In this document: piece by piece, positions 35,278 through 45,890 of the stretch
Layout: each line of letters opens with the position of its first letter
Position numbering within the stretch: position 1 is the first letter of the stretch
NCBI GenBank assembly: GCA_030248215.1
Contig: JASANG010000753.1
Span: forward strand, 496,001 to 560,000
DNA from: Enoplolaimus lenunculus
Lineage: Eukaryota; Nematoda; Enoplea; Enoplida; Thoracostomopsidae
DNA: 64,000 bases
Direction: 5' to 3'
Made by a program: the position numbers and the translations under genes
The notes under the pieces: generated by a model
What the model was told of the DNA's origin: nothing
Seen by the model: the letters and a program-made list of their open reading frames with translations, nothing else
Database searches by the model: none

Positions 35278-35528
35278 TTTCACAAATGACAAAAAAGGGC
35301 GGAACAGAAGAGCGCAGCTAAAATTTCAGTTCTGGCCGGCAAGGGCTACCCCACGGGGAGCATTGTGGGGTCGTGCTCCCACACATTTGGCTGGAGCATT
35401 TCCCCTCAAATAGACTCGGTCTAAAAGTATACAATCTTGAATTTCAATTGTACGGCCCCCAAAAATTATATTCGGTGCCCCGTCTAAGATAATTTTATGC
35501 GGACGCAACTGTTGGATGAGATTGATTT

Positions 35529-35812
35529 ACTAGCGGATTCAGAGGGAGCGATGGGGCGTGCACCCCGTCAGAATTTTTTTGTGACAAAATGGTTAGGTTC
35601 CTACTTTACAATTTTCCCCCTCAGAAATTTTTTCGTAAAAAATACAATTTTTACCCTCAGAAATTTTGTGTGGTAAAAAGGTTTCTCTACCTTACAACTT
35701 TTCCCCTATGAAAACTTTGGTGATAAAACGATAAAGTCCCTACCTTACAATTTCTGTGTTTCATAAGATTTGCCAGCCCGCTACCCGTCAGAAATTTTAG
35801 GATCTGCCTCTG
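35529..35812. repeat. TIR repeat, GGATCCAGAGGG family, copy 2
   Basis: It starts CTAGCGGATTCAGAGGGAGC and ends TTTTAGGATCTGCCTCTG. Same reiterated CCCCTCAGAAATTTT units as copy 1, which lies 250 bases to the left in the same orientation. Confidence 0.72.
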
Positions 35813-36007
35813 CATCCATTAACCTGTTCGTAAAAGTTTTTTTGAGACCTCTATAATCCAGATGGTTATTTCCAATCAATCCTCGTCAAAGGTGCTTTAT
35901 TTCTTATCTCACTAAAAATTTCATGAGGGGATGTATCCCTTCGACCCCTCTCCTTGTATACGCCTTTCAAGCGAGACGAATATTGGCATGCAAGGAAAAT
36001 TTTCCCT

Positions 36008-36260
36008 CGATTTTAATTCAACGCGTCGAACGTACATACGGCGGCCTGAGCGCCTCCTCTCGTCCCACCACTTAAAGTTGCAGCCTCACCACCCAGCCTT
36101 TTGTCCCTTCTTTCCCCTACGCCTTATGTATTTTCGCGTCGAACGTACATAAGGCGGCCTAAGCGTCTCCTCTCGTCCCACCACCCTAAAGTTGCAGCCT
36201 TACCACCCATCCGTTCGCCCGTTCTTTTACCCCCGCCTTATGTATTTTTTACACATATAC
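36008..36260. repeat. Imperfect tandem duplication
   Basis: CGTCGAACGTACATACGGCG, followed by GCGCCTCCTCTCGTCCCACC and a TTGCAGCC block, is repeated about 122 bases downstream with small changes, so two units of a longer repeat lie in tandem. No function is apparent. Confidence 0.7.
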
Positions 36261-36530
36261 GTACAAGCGATATATACACGTCATTGTGTACACAATATTT
36301 TTGTATTGCCCGTCGTTTGTTGTATATTTATGCAGTGTGTAGTTGTGTTTCGAGTTGATATAAAATGGCGCGCGCGCAGTTTTGGTATTGTTTCAAATGC
36401 TATGGTTTATTATAGTGTGTGTGAATTTGGCGGGTGCGGATCTAAGATGGCGACGGCATTTGAGCCGTAGACTAGCGTTCAAACACGGATTAATTAGGCC
36501 TGCAAGGTTAACATGGGCCCTACTGTAGTG

Positions 36531-37298
36531 ACCAGAATAAGAGGGGGGTAATAAGAGGGGTCCCCATTTTGAGTAACAATAAATAGGAGTCCGTATCCCT
36601 AATAAGAGTCTGTAAGCGGATCCGTATTCCTAATAAGAGTCTGTTTAGAGTCCATAAATGTCAATTGTCCCTAATTGTAGCGCAGGAATGACTTCAGCAC
36701 CAAAAAAGTTGAGTTTGAACTTTAAAGCGTACTTAAGTTTTGAAAGTAACATTCCAAAGTATAACCTTGCATTATCGCTCAAGCTTTTGATGCAAGGCAT
36801 AAAACGTTTAATTCAACGGATAGTTGCAGTGTGATAAGTTGGGTTGGGTAGGTTACGACGCTTTTTAGTTTTGAGTTAGCAGCTGAAAATGAGGCACGTT
36901 CCCAGGAGGTTTCGAACTCGGTCGACAGATTATCAGTCCAGCGCGCAATCTACTGAGCCACGCCGCCTGACAATCAACTGCTGAGTTTTTCTGTTTTTAT
37001 GTCTTACAAGAACATCAACATACACATGCATCTTTGTTCTTCAATGTTTTTACTGCTTCTGCATATGAAGGCACTACATATGCATCAACGTTTTACCGAC
37101 GTACAGCATTAGCATGAGGTTATTACTTGTCTCTATGCCTCCGCATGTCACATGCAGTACGGAATATATATCAGTAACGAAGGGTGGCGGAGCGTGGGTT
37201 AAAAATATATAACAGTCCGTAACCGAATAACAAGGTTAAGGCCCTCTGGAGAGGCCAAATAAATACCAGTCCCCCGTCTTATTCGGGTCACTACTATA
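36531..37298 (+). mobile_element. TA-flanked MITE interrupted by a SINE
   Basis: The left end is TACTGTAGTGACCAGAATAA and the inverted right end TATAGTAGTGACCCGAATAA. Relative to the copy at 34224-34672, about 350 extra bases follow GGATAGTTGCAGT near 36832 and end before CAGTAACGAAGGGTGGCGGA near 37172. The extra sequence contains the tRNA-derived SINE. Confidence 0.8.
36840..36972 (-). repeat. tRNA-derived SINE (tRNA-Ile-like head)
   Basis: Read on the minus strand, it starts GGCGGCGTGGCTCAGTAGAT (box A) and has CTGATAA with GAT in the anticodon position, then a box B GAGTTCGAAACC. A tail of about 65 bases, not tRNA-related, follows. Intact boxes suggest it could have been transcribed by RNA polymerase III. 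It lies inside a MITE. Confidence 0.7.
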
Positions 37299-38650
37299 AG
37301 ATTTATTATGACTCAATAATGCAATGGAAATGGTTTGGATTATGATAAATTCCTTATTTGTTTGACCTCTACGATCAAGACAGGAATTTTAGAGCGTGCT
37401 AAAAGTGCGTTTTCATTGTTGAGTTTCGGGATGACATATATCTCCTATCCATCCGATCCCTTGTATACGCGCCCCTCATATATGTACACTGACAATCTAA
37501 CACTGTTGTATAGTGTGGCTATAGATTTGTAAATACTACTAAAGGAACTAAAAACAAATCTTAAGCGATTGAAGAAAAAATCGTCGGGCTCTTGTACACG
37601 TCCCACCCCCCCTTAAAGGTTAAGGTTTCCGCTTAAGCGTATGTACACCTTTTAGTAACCTAAGCCCAAGCCTAAGTATGTTGGAATGGAAAGTGAACAA
37701 AAGCCAATTGTCGATTAGGCCGTATATAAGCCACCAATATTTACATTTACAATTACGATCATGAATCAAGGGTTGAAATAAACTGGCTCTTGTACACTTT
37801 CCTCTGCACACTTAAGTTACGGAAAACGCATACGTGAGCCATAACCTAAACCTTTGCCTAAACTTGCGCTTAAGCCTACGTCATAAATGTTGCGGGGAGT
37901 GTACGAAGTCAACAAACCGAAGGCCTAAGCCTTGGGCTATGAATTTATGCCAGTAGTGCCTAAAAAAGTATCACGTTTTATATCATAACCAAAATGAAAT
38001 GGCTAACAATAACCTCCTTGGGGGCAGAGCTAATCTACGGCACCACCGTATCAAGAACAACTGCAAGAAGCGTTGTAAGTGGGCTGTCCTGTCATATTTA
38101 GTTAATGTCTGGTATGTTTGAGATACCGCGAGAGTCTGTTTACAGTACACAATGCGGTATATATAGGGCTGTTGTATGAATTATAAACGGTTACACACAT
38201 TATTTGATGGTTCAGTGACTGTGTTTTGTGTTAATGTTTTACCTTTGAGCTTGTTTTTGAAATTGTTTGTTTTTTGTGTCGTTGTGAACGGTTTTATTCG
38301 TTGGTTTTTTTCTAATTTTAGGGGTTGAATCGAAATCTCTGCGCCAGGTCTGTAGCTAGCTTAAGTCTCGAAGGAAAACAATTCCAATTAACCACTATTC
38401 TCAGGGGGCACATGATGGCGGTCGTGTAACGTACGCCATTGTCTGCATATTCGCCTTCCGGAATGAAAAATTTATCAACAGCATTCAAAGAAATGTATGT
38501 TAACAAAATTTTGCTTTCCCAAACGCCCTGTACGCATCCTGTGGATGATGGTTTTGCCGTGATGCATGCATTTGTAGGTTTTGTTATACTTTTCAGAGTA
38601 AACAAGTTACTTCGTAACACAATTGTAATTTTCGTAAAACTCTGTTTGTA
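37299..38650. other. Upstream region of the ADD-domain gene
   Basis: It holds two CTCTTGTACAC-family MITE copies (37587-37910) and AT-rich sequence. A pyrimidine-rich acceptor (CTCTGTTTGTAG) ends at 38651, eight bases before the start codon of the next gene. No coding exon is seen. Confidence 0.5.
37587..37910. repeat. MITE, CTCTTGTACAC family, two adjacent copies
   Basis: GGCTCTTGTACACGTCCCAC at 37587 and GGCTCTTGTACACTTTCCTC at 37785 are two left ends in direct orientation. The second copy runs to GGGGAGTGTACGAAG near 37908, its partly inverted right end. Both contain CCTAAGCC-type runs. Confidence 0.65.
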
Positions 38651-38658
38651 GTACTTTA

Positions 38659-41600
38659 ATGGTGCATGATTTAATGACGGCGGCATCTCTTATGTCGGAT
38701 TCTGCTTCAAGCCTCACAAACGATGAAAGTAAGGTTTCAATCAAAAAACAGCCAATGGATAATGCTGTTCATTCTGATGGTGCCTTACTTGATCCCCCGG
38801 TAGAGGTGAACAATGTTCAAAAGATGGAAGACGAGATCGATGATAAAAAAGATGTTACAGGCGAGACACCGTCAAGTTCCGCGGCAGAAGAGCTGTACCC
38901 GATACAGATAAGAAATCGAAAGTTGTACGAAGCAATTGATTTGTCGCAATCGCTTGATTTGGGTTAGTTTTTTAAGATTGGGGTACGCTAATTGGATCGT
39001 ATATTATATTTTTAAAAGTAACAATCCTGGCGCCGCAAATTTAGCCATTATTGTGAACATAGGTTTAGCAAAAAGTGGCACAGACCTCACGATTTCACCG
39101 ACTCCGAACCCATTGGAATTCTGCGGAATTCGAACTTCGACGCTAACAGAATAAGACAGTAGTTATTTTGACAGTTAATGCATTGCATTTTCCAGTCATA
39201 TTTGCTAAAACGAAACCATTACATGTCGTGCGTGCAAGTCTAATCGTACACAGGCAATAGAAACAGGTAAATTTTGAAATAAGTATCGAAACCAGAATTC
39301 GTTGAAGCACGGTTTGAGGTTTAGAACTGCAAGTTCTTAATGTTTTCAAAAATGGCTGAGTCTGATCCACCTTAATTTCGAAAGCAGAAACTGTCGTTTC
39401 CGAACCTTGTAGGATTGGACTTGACCTTGAATTATTGCGCAATCTGAAACTGAATCCACAGTTTTGCTGTCATCTTGCACCCTAGTTGATTTTAGCATAT
39501 TTTAATGCACTTGAAACAACTCTTTCTTTCTATATAAAGATATTAAAATTTTGTCTAATGAGATAGGAAACTGATCGAATTTCAATGTACTATCTGTTTA
39601 ATATATTTTTAAATTGAAATTTTATTATGTATTCAGCTTCGGTGTATATATATCAGCTGTTATTTCGGCATGCGGTCACAATAGTCGCTTCCTGATTTTA
39701 ACACTATTTTACTTGCTAATCTGCGTAATTTCAGGGTCACTAACACGCGATTTGAAATGTACGTCGTGTAACAATAAGATCAACGCGTACAGCGATGCTA
39801 GTTTTAGCGTTCATCCAAAGCTGGACGTTTTGATTTGTAGAGTAAGTTTCATTCAGTGCTGGATTAAAATTTTATAATCCAACAATTAATTTAAGTTGAG
39901 ATTCTGAAGTACATATTAGATAGATTAAGAAACAGAAGATGACTTCTAAGGTGTGTAGACTTTGGAAGTCCCATTCCACAACTATCGATCTACATTTGCT
40001 GTCAGGCGCACATAAAGTACTTGTTTAAGGGAACACTCATCTGTTACTGCCAATTTAGGAGTATGCAAATGATTTTTCAGCCTATAGTGCTCAGAGTTAG
40101 TTTCAACTGTGTGCTGCATCTATTAGCAGTTAGCAAAAGGTTTTTAAAGAAATTAACACATCAGCGGCTGATGTTAAATAGGGATTCGATTTCTAAGTAA
40201 ATTTCCGATTCATAGCTTGAACCGAATGTTGTAGCCATGTTTATTTCATAAATGCTGTCCTATTGTAGTGCTAGCATGGCATGGTGCATCCGCGATGTTG
40301 GTTCTTAACTTGCAAATCAAAGGAGGTTTCTAGTTTGTTTACGTACGAAGTCAAAAATGTTTGTTTACGTTGGCATGTATTTTTACGTATTTTATTGAAG
40401 TACTTGTTTGATGTTTTTATTTTTAGACGTGCTCTGATTATATTGAAGATTATAATTTTAAACCAGACCCGGATGGCGTCGATGAAGAATGTCAGTGGTG
40501 TTGTGAAGGTAAGGATTCGAACGATTCTGAAATACTTAGTACATAGAAACATGTTCTCTTCTTATGTACTTTAGACTGGTGTGTTTTTATTGAATATACC
40601 TATTAGATGTTTTGACATTAATGATTAAGTTGGGCCGTAGGTTGAGCTTTTTTGTGATTGACTGAACGCTGCTGCCACTGATGATGAATAGGCGCGGGCC
40701 GCGATGATGGGTCTTATTTCTAGGTCAAACAGGAGAAGTTAGATTTCAAGCTTGTTCCTTTCTATAAGCACAGAATTCACTTTTGTGGAAGTTGAAACTG
40801 TTTTATTTGTACCTTGTAAACGGGTTTTGTCAATATCTGCAGTTTTGAGCGATTTTAATGTTTTTTGTTTTGGTTGCAGGTGGCAATTTGGTGATATGTG
40901 ATCGATGCAACCACGCGTTTTGTCGTATGTGCATTCGACGTAATTTTGATCGGCGCAGTGTAGCAAATATTTTTGATAATATTGAAACTTGGCAGTGCTT
41001 TTATTGTGATCCTTCAATCTTGGAGCGTTTGCGAAAGCAGAAAAGCGCTGTCTTGTTGTATAACGCGAAAATGTTTGCTGATAGTAAGTATCGATTGAAT
41101 TAAAACAGTTTAGCCGATGAAGTAAGTACAAAAAGCACGCAATCGACAACTAAATACCAGTTAAAGTGACGCGAATCGTGTCACGGAAAAGGATGTTTTG
41201 TGTATTATATTTCTTTTTATGTGTAATCAGGAAAGTGTATAACAAGGAGCTTGAATCAATTTGTAGATTAATTATGGGAAGAAACTACGAAACCGTATGA
41301 ATATGAATTCTATACGTTTTAAATTTTCAACTAGTGCCGTTTTCCAAACAAAACCTATGCTTCAAAATTTCTCTTCCAATCCAAACCGAGGGATAATCTA
41401 AGCGTTTAAATTTTCCACTTTTCCCGTGTTTCAAGCAAATTTTACACTTTACATTTTCACTACCGCACTAGGGAATATTCAGGTTTATGAATTTGCCACT
41501 TCTCCAGTTTTCTCAGTCAAAGTTATGCTTGTAATTGTTTCTACCAAACCAGCGCAGTTTCTAGCCGTCATACAGGAGTAGCTGCGCCGCACTCCTGGTC

Positions 41601-44600
41601 ATAAGTTTTCCACTTTGGAAAAAGACCTTTCCATTTTATGACAAAAAATTTATCACTAATCTGTCTGGGCTCGTACGCCCCTCAAACACCCTCCCTCTGG
41701 ATCTGCCAGTTTAGGCTTTTTCACGAGACGTTATAGAATTGGCTTAAAATTTAATTTAATACTGGCATTGGATGTTGAAAAATACCCGATTGGACTGCAA
41801 TCTATATATGTTTATTGTAAATCGGAAAGTGGCGAAAAATTGAGTTTGTGAGTTTAGTGTTGTGGTTCTGAAATGCACAAACTTGATTATTTTCAAATAT
41901 GCGGATCACAGCCGTTTATTTTACGTGGAACTTATTTTAAGTGGAGCTACGTATGTATTTGCTTTGGAAAATGTTTGCACGAATTAAGAGGAAAAATTTC
42001 AATAGTTGGATTTTTCGAAACCTACTTGCACTAGCGATGGGTGTTGTAATAATACTTGCGTACATAAATTGTGATTACGGCTTGAGACTTTATATTCCAT
42101 ACGGAGTCTAAGCTAGCGTCTAGTTTGTATTTCGTTGGTTTGATTTTTTAGCTAATTCTGCTTTCAGAGCAAGCGAAAAAAGTTGCGCGGCTGCTCAAAC
42201 GAAGCCTATCACCATCATCCTCGAAAAGTTCTCAGTCTCCAAAGAAGAAACAACGAAAACAACAGCAACAATCACCGCGATCTCCCAGTGTTTCAAGCAT
42301 AGCAGAAGATAGCGTCAGTATTCTGGAGCCAGATAGTAAAAGCAGTGATGCAATAGGAGTGGGAGAGGTTCAATCTAAAATGGAGGGCGTCGGACACGGT
42401 TCGGATACTATTGATGGGATTGAAGCTGTAAAAGACGGCGTGGATTTGAAGGAAAAGACGTCTGGGAATGAAGAAAGTCGTCAAACGGAAAAAGTTGGAA
42501 AAGAAAAATCATCGAAATCGAAGCACACACCAAAGAAAGACACGAAGCCACGAAGCGAAGAAGGATCAAATGGGGAAATTGATGCTGAACCTGGTAAGAA
42601 AGTGGCAGAGGATAAAGATTACCACGTACTTAATATTTTGCGAAGATTGTACGTGAACAAATCAAAATAACGGTAGCATTACGGGAATTTGATTGTGCCC
42701 TGTCTGCCAAAATATGAGGAAATTTATGCAAAGCGCAACGTAATATACCATTATAACAAAAGAGTAAAGTGTGCAAACTTTTAAAACTTTGTTTCTATAC
42801 GGAGTCTGATTTATTTTTTGAGAACCGTAAACGGAATAGAAACTTGTTTTGAATCGAAATTGTAACCAGAGTCAGAATTTCGTTTGTACTATTTATTGTA
42901 TCTTGGTTGAAAGCGGTATATATTTCGGCCATGGTGTAGTGCAACCGAAATTGCGCTTCTTGTAGTGACATCCGGTTATTTTCACTATCCGGTTTCAGTA
43001 CAAAATCTGGTATGTTTTAGCCTACATTTTTGGTATAGTTGATGTTTCAAAAGTTAACATTGAACTTTGTTGACGGTTTTTTATATTTACTTATATAAAT
43101 TTTAAACTTAAACCAGCATAATACGTTTTAGCTAAAGGTGATATTCAAGCTGACGTCCAGAATTCAAAAACGGGTACAAGCAGTAAACCATCTGGATCTG
43201 GCGCTTCTACAGGAGCAATTCTTGGATTATCACGAGGTCAACAAACCAATGCAGTGCCTGCGATTTCTGTGAATACTCCGCACGCAGATTTGAGAGAGCT
43301 CATCGAACAGTTAGAAAAAAGTACATCATCGTACGCCAAAGCGCTCAGTATTCTCCATTCGCAGGTGCTAGCGGTAAGTAGTTAGCCCAAAAAAGGTTTG
43401 CTGAGTAAATTCGAAATTTAAGGCTGATTTATGTAATAATATTAATTTTGGAAAAGAACGAGTTGTCTGTTGTACGGTTGCACGTATGCAATTAATTGTA
43501 GATCTATACTTAATTCTTTAATCCGTTGCCTTTTTCATTATTCGCGCATGTGATTGAGAAAAAAAGTGGCACCTCCCGTCAGGGGCGTTGCCATGATTTC
43601 AGTTGCGGAGGGTATAGCCTCGTGCAAATAATTTTCCAACATTGAGGATCCAGGAGGCTAGTCTGAAGCTTGTTAAAAGTGAAAAGCTATCCATCTAGCA
43701 CTCTACTTACATACGTCCCTGCATTCTATAGACCCAAGATTGTAAAACTTTTTCAACCATTAAGTTATACCTACAATTTTATGACAAAGTGTTGAAAATG
43801 TCGTCACAGCAAGATGTTAAAGATAAACAGTTGTAAAAAGCAGTTTTATGAAATACGGGATCATCACAGTAAATATCCGTCATCTAGTAGGTTTATACCG
43901 GATACGGATTTCGTTTTTTGCCAGAGATTACACCGGATCAAAATATCCGGTAAAGTAGTGTGCGTTCAAAATTGTTCGAAGCTTACTCAGGATGTGATAC
44001 TAGCACAACGTATTTCGAATTGAGTGTTAGAAATCGGCGTCCATGCAAAGAACATGACCGGAACGTCAGTTTAAGCTTTAGACTAACTTCTTTGCTTATA
44101 CTTAGGTTTAGAAATAGGCTCATCCTTACACTTACGCTTAGGCTTAGGCTTAGGAATATGCTTATACTACTGTTCCGGCCCTGTTCTATACATGGGCCGA
44201 GATCGGTAACTTTATATGTAAGCCTCGCCGCAGGTCTCAATTTGAAGGAGTGCAAATTATGTTTAAGTAAAACTGGGGGAGCGCAAATGATGGGGAGTCC
44301 TTATGCTTATATACACCAATAGCTCTGGGCACTAAATCGACGTCCGGATCCGGCTTCGGTTTGTTTCATTGCCGGATATTTAATACTGAATAGTTTAACA
44401 TCACTTTATTTCAAAGAAAAAATTTATCAGCAAGATCCCATTTTTTCGCAGCAACTTTTGTTTGAAATGGCAGAAATAAGCATAGCATAAACACAATTGG
44501 ATGAACACGTAGTAGCAAAATTAGAGCAAATTATAGCAAATAATACTAAATTAGTGAATTGTTTCAATTTTTGTCTAAGTATTCACTACTACTTCAGCAG

Positions 44601-45890
44601 GATGTTGAAATATCCGGCTTTGGTATTTTTTGCGTTCCGGCCACCTTCTGATACCTATCTATTTTTCTTTTATTCACGTTTTGATTTTAGAAATGCTACG
44701 ACAGTAAATCACCACAATTGCAGCGTGCTTCAGACGCCGAATCAATTGCGGATGATCTATTAGTCGCTTTGAAACATCATGTTGAAGTTAGTTCTTGGGC
44801 GGTAACTCATTTGGACCGAGGGACCGTGATCAGCTTACAACGTCCGGCTCCGGCCCCAGCCACAAAGGGGTCACCAACAGCTTCTAAAGCAAAGTCTAAA
44901 GATGCTAAACCAACAAAGCCAAGAAAACAATCTGCTGGTAGCTCAACAGCGATCACTCCAGCCGCTTCTAAGCCTAAGAAGGACAAACCGGACAAAAAAT
45001 CGAGTAAATTTCAAAATGGAAACATAGCTACTCAATCGAAGCATGGAAATGAAGAAAAGATGCGAGGAGTGGCCGGCCAGGCAGCAGATGTGAATCGTGA
45101 ACGTTTGGGGAACGCTTCTTGTATTTCTGGGGTGGGTCCTGGTGGACCTGTGAGGAGTCCGGTATTCCCAGAAGGGCAGATTCCAATGCATGCACCTGTG
45201 AAATCAAGTAGCGGGCCAGGTAAGATGAGGTCGCCATTACCTGGAGTTGAAAAAGGAGATATAGAAGGCGCGCAATTGAATATTGTAGTAGGGGACAGCA
45301 ATCACGATGGGAATGGCCGTAAAAAGAGTGATAAGCGGGGACCTGCAGCGGAAAATGTTCATGGAGTACAAATGTTGAAGCCTAATAGGTCACTTGGATC
45401 GAACGAAACAAAAACTGGGTTGATTTCGAGTTATTTTAGTGTGCGTAGCGGTTCTGGGCCAAATTCAGCCTCGATGAGTGGGTCTCAGAGGAGTTCAGGG
45501 TCTGTTCCAGTTATGGAAAGATTGAATTCAGGGGGTAATCACTATGGTTCCGGCTCGATGAAAAGGCCTACGACTGTAGTGGTTGGAAATGATATGGTTG
45601 TAAAGCAGGTAACTAAACGTGACAGTATTTGCAGCTTGAAGCCAACTTCACAAATGGCGCCTAATCTAAATGTAATCGGACCTCGTTATACGAATGCTGG
45701 TATACGTTCAATGATGGGGGGACCATATCATCATGTGGCGCAGTTTAAACCTAAACCTGGTCAGGTTAGTAGCTCAGCGATGAGCCTAAATTCTGGCGGG
45801 CTAACCTTGGCGCATGAGCAAGCGACCAAAATTTTTAATGGGGTTGTGATACCTGAAATATCAATGAAAAATGGCACTAAAAGTCAGTAG
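38659..45890 (+). CDS. Stand-alone ATRX-type ADD domain protein
   Basis: A predicted nuclear histone-H3 reader. Exons are 38659-38962, 39735-39841, 40427-40508, 40880-41083, 42168-42593, 43132-43373 and 44691-45890. The phases close to 854 residues. The ADD domain (about residues 108-225) has the GATA-like finger CTSC..CRTC, then the PHD-like finger CQWCCEGGNLVICDRCNHAFCRMC and CFYC, each cysteine matching human ATRX. DGVDEECQWC mirrors ATRX DGMDEQCRWC, so it is ATRX-like, not DNMT3-like. The rest is low-complexity: a basic KKKQRKQQQQ segment, Ser/Lys/Glu-rich stretches, a short helical part (residues about 410-455) and a Gly/Ser/Pro-rich tail. No SNF2 helicase follows before the stop at 45888-45890. 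Drosophila ADD1, separate from XNP, is the known parallel. Confidence 0.9.
44085..44205. mobile_element. hAT-type MITE fragment with TTAGGC run
   Basis: Contains CGCTTAGGCTTAGGCTTAGG and ends CTGTTCTATACATGGGCC, the right end of the family seen at 23582 and 30362. Its left end is decayed. It lies in intron 6 of the ADD gene. Confidence 0.7.

Noticed and set aside
44718-45301. Minus-strand ORFs opposite the last exon of the ADD gene
   Set aside because: They are shadows of the real plus-strand exon, with no similarity or splice logic.
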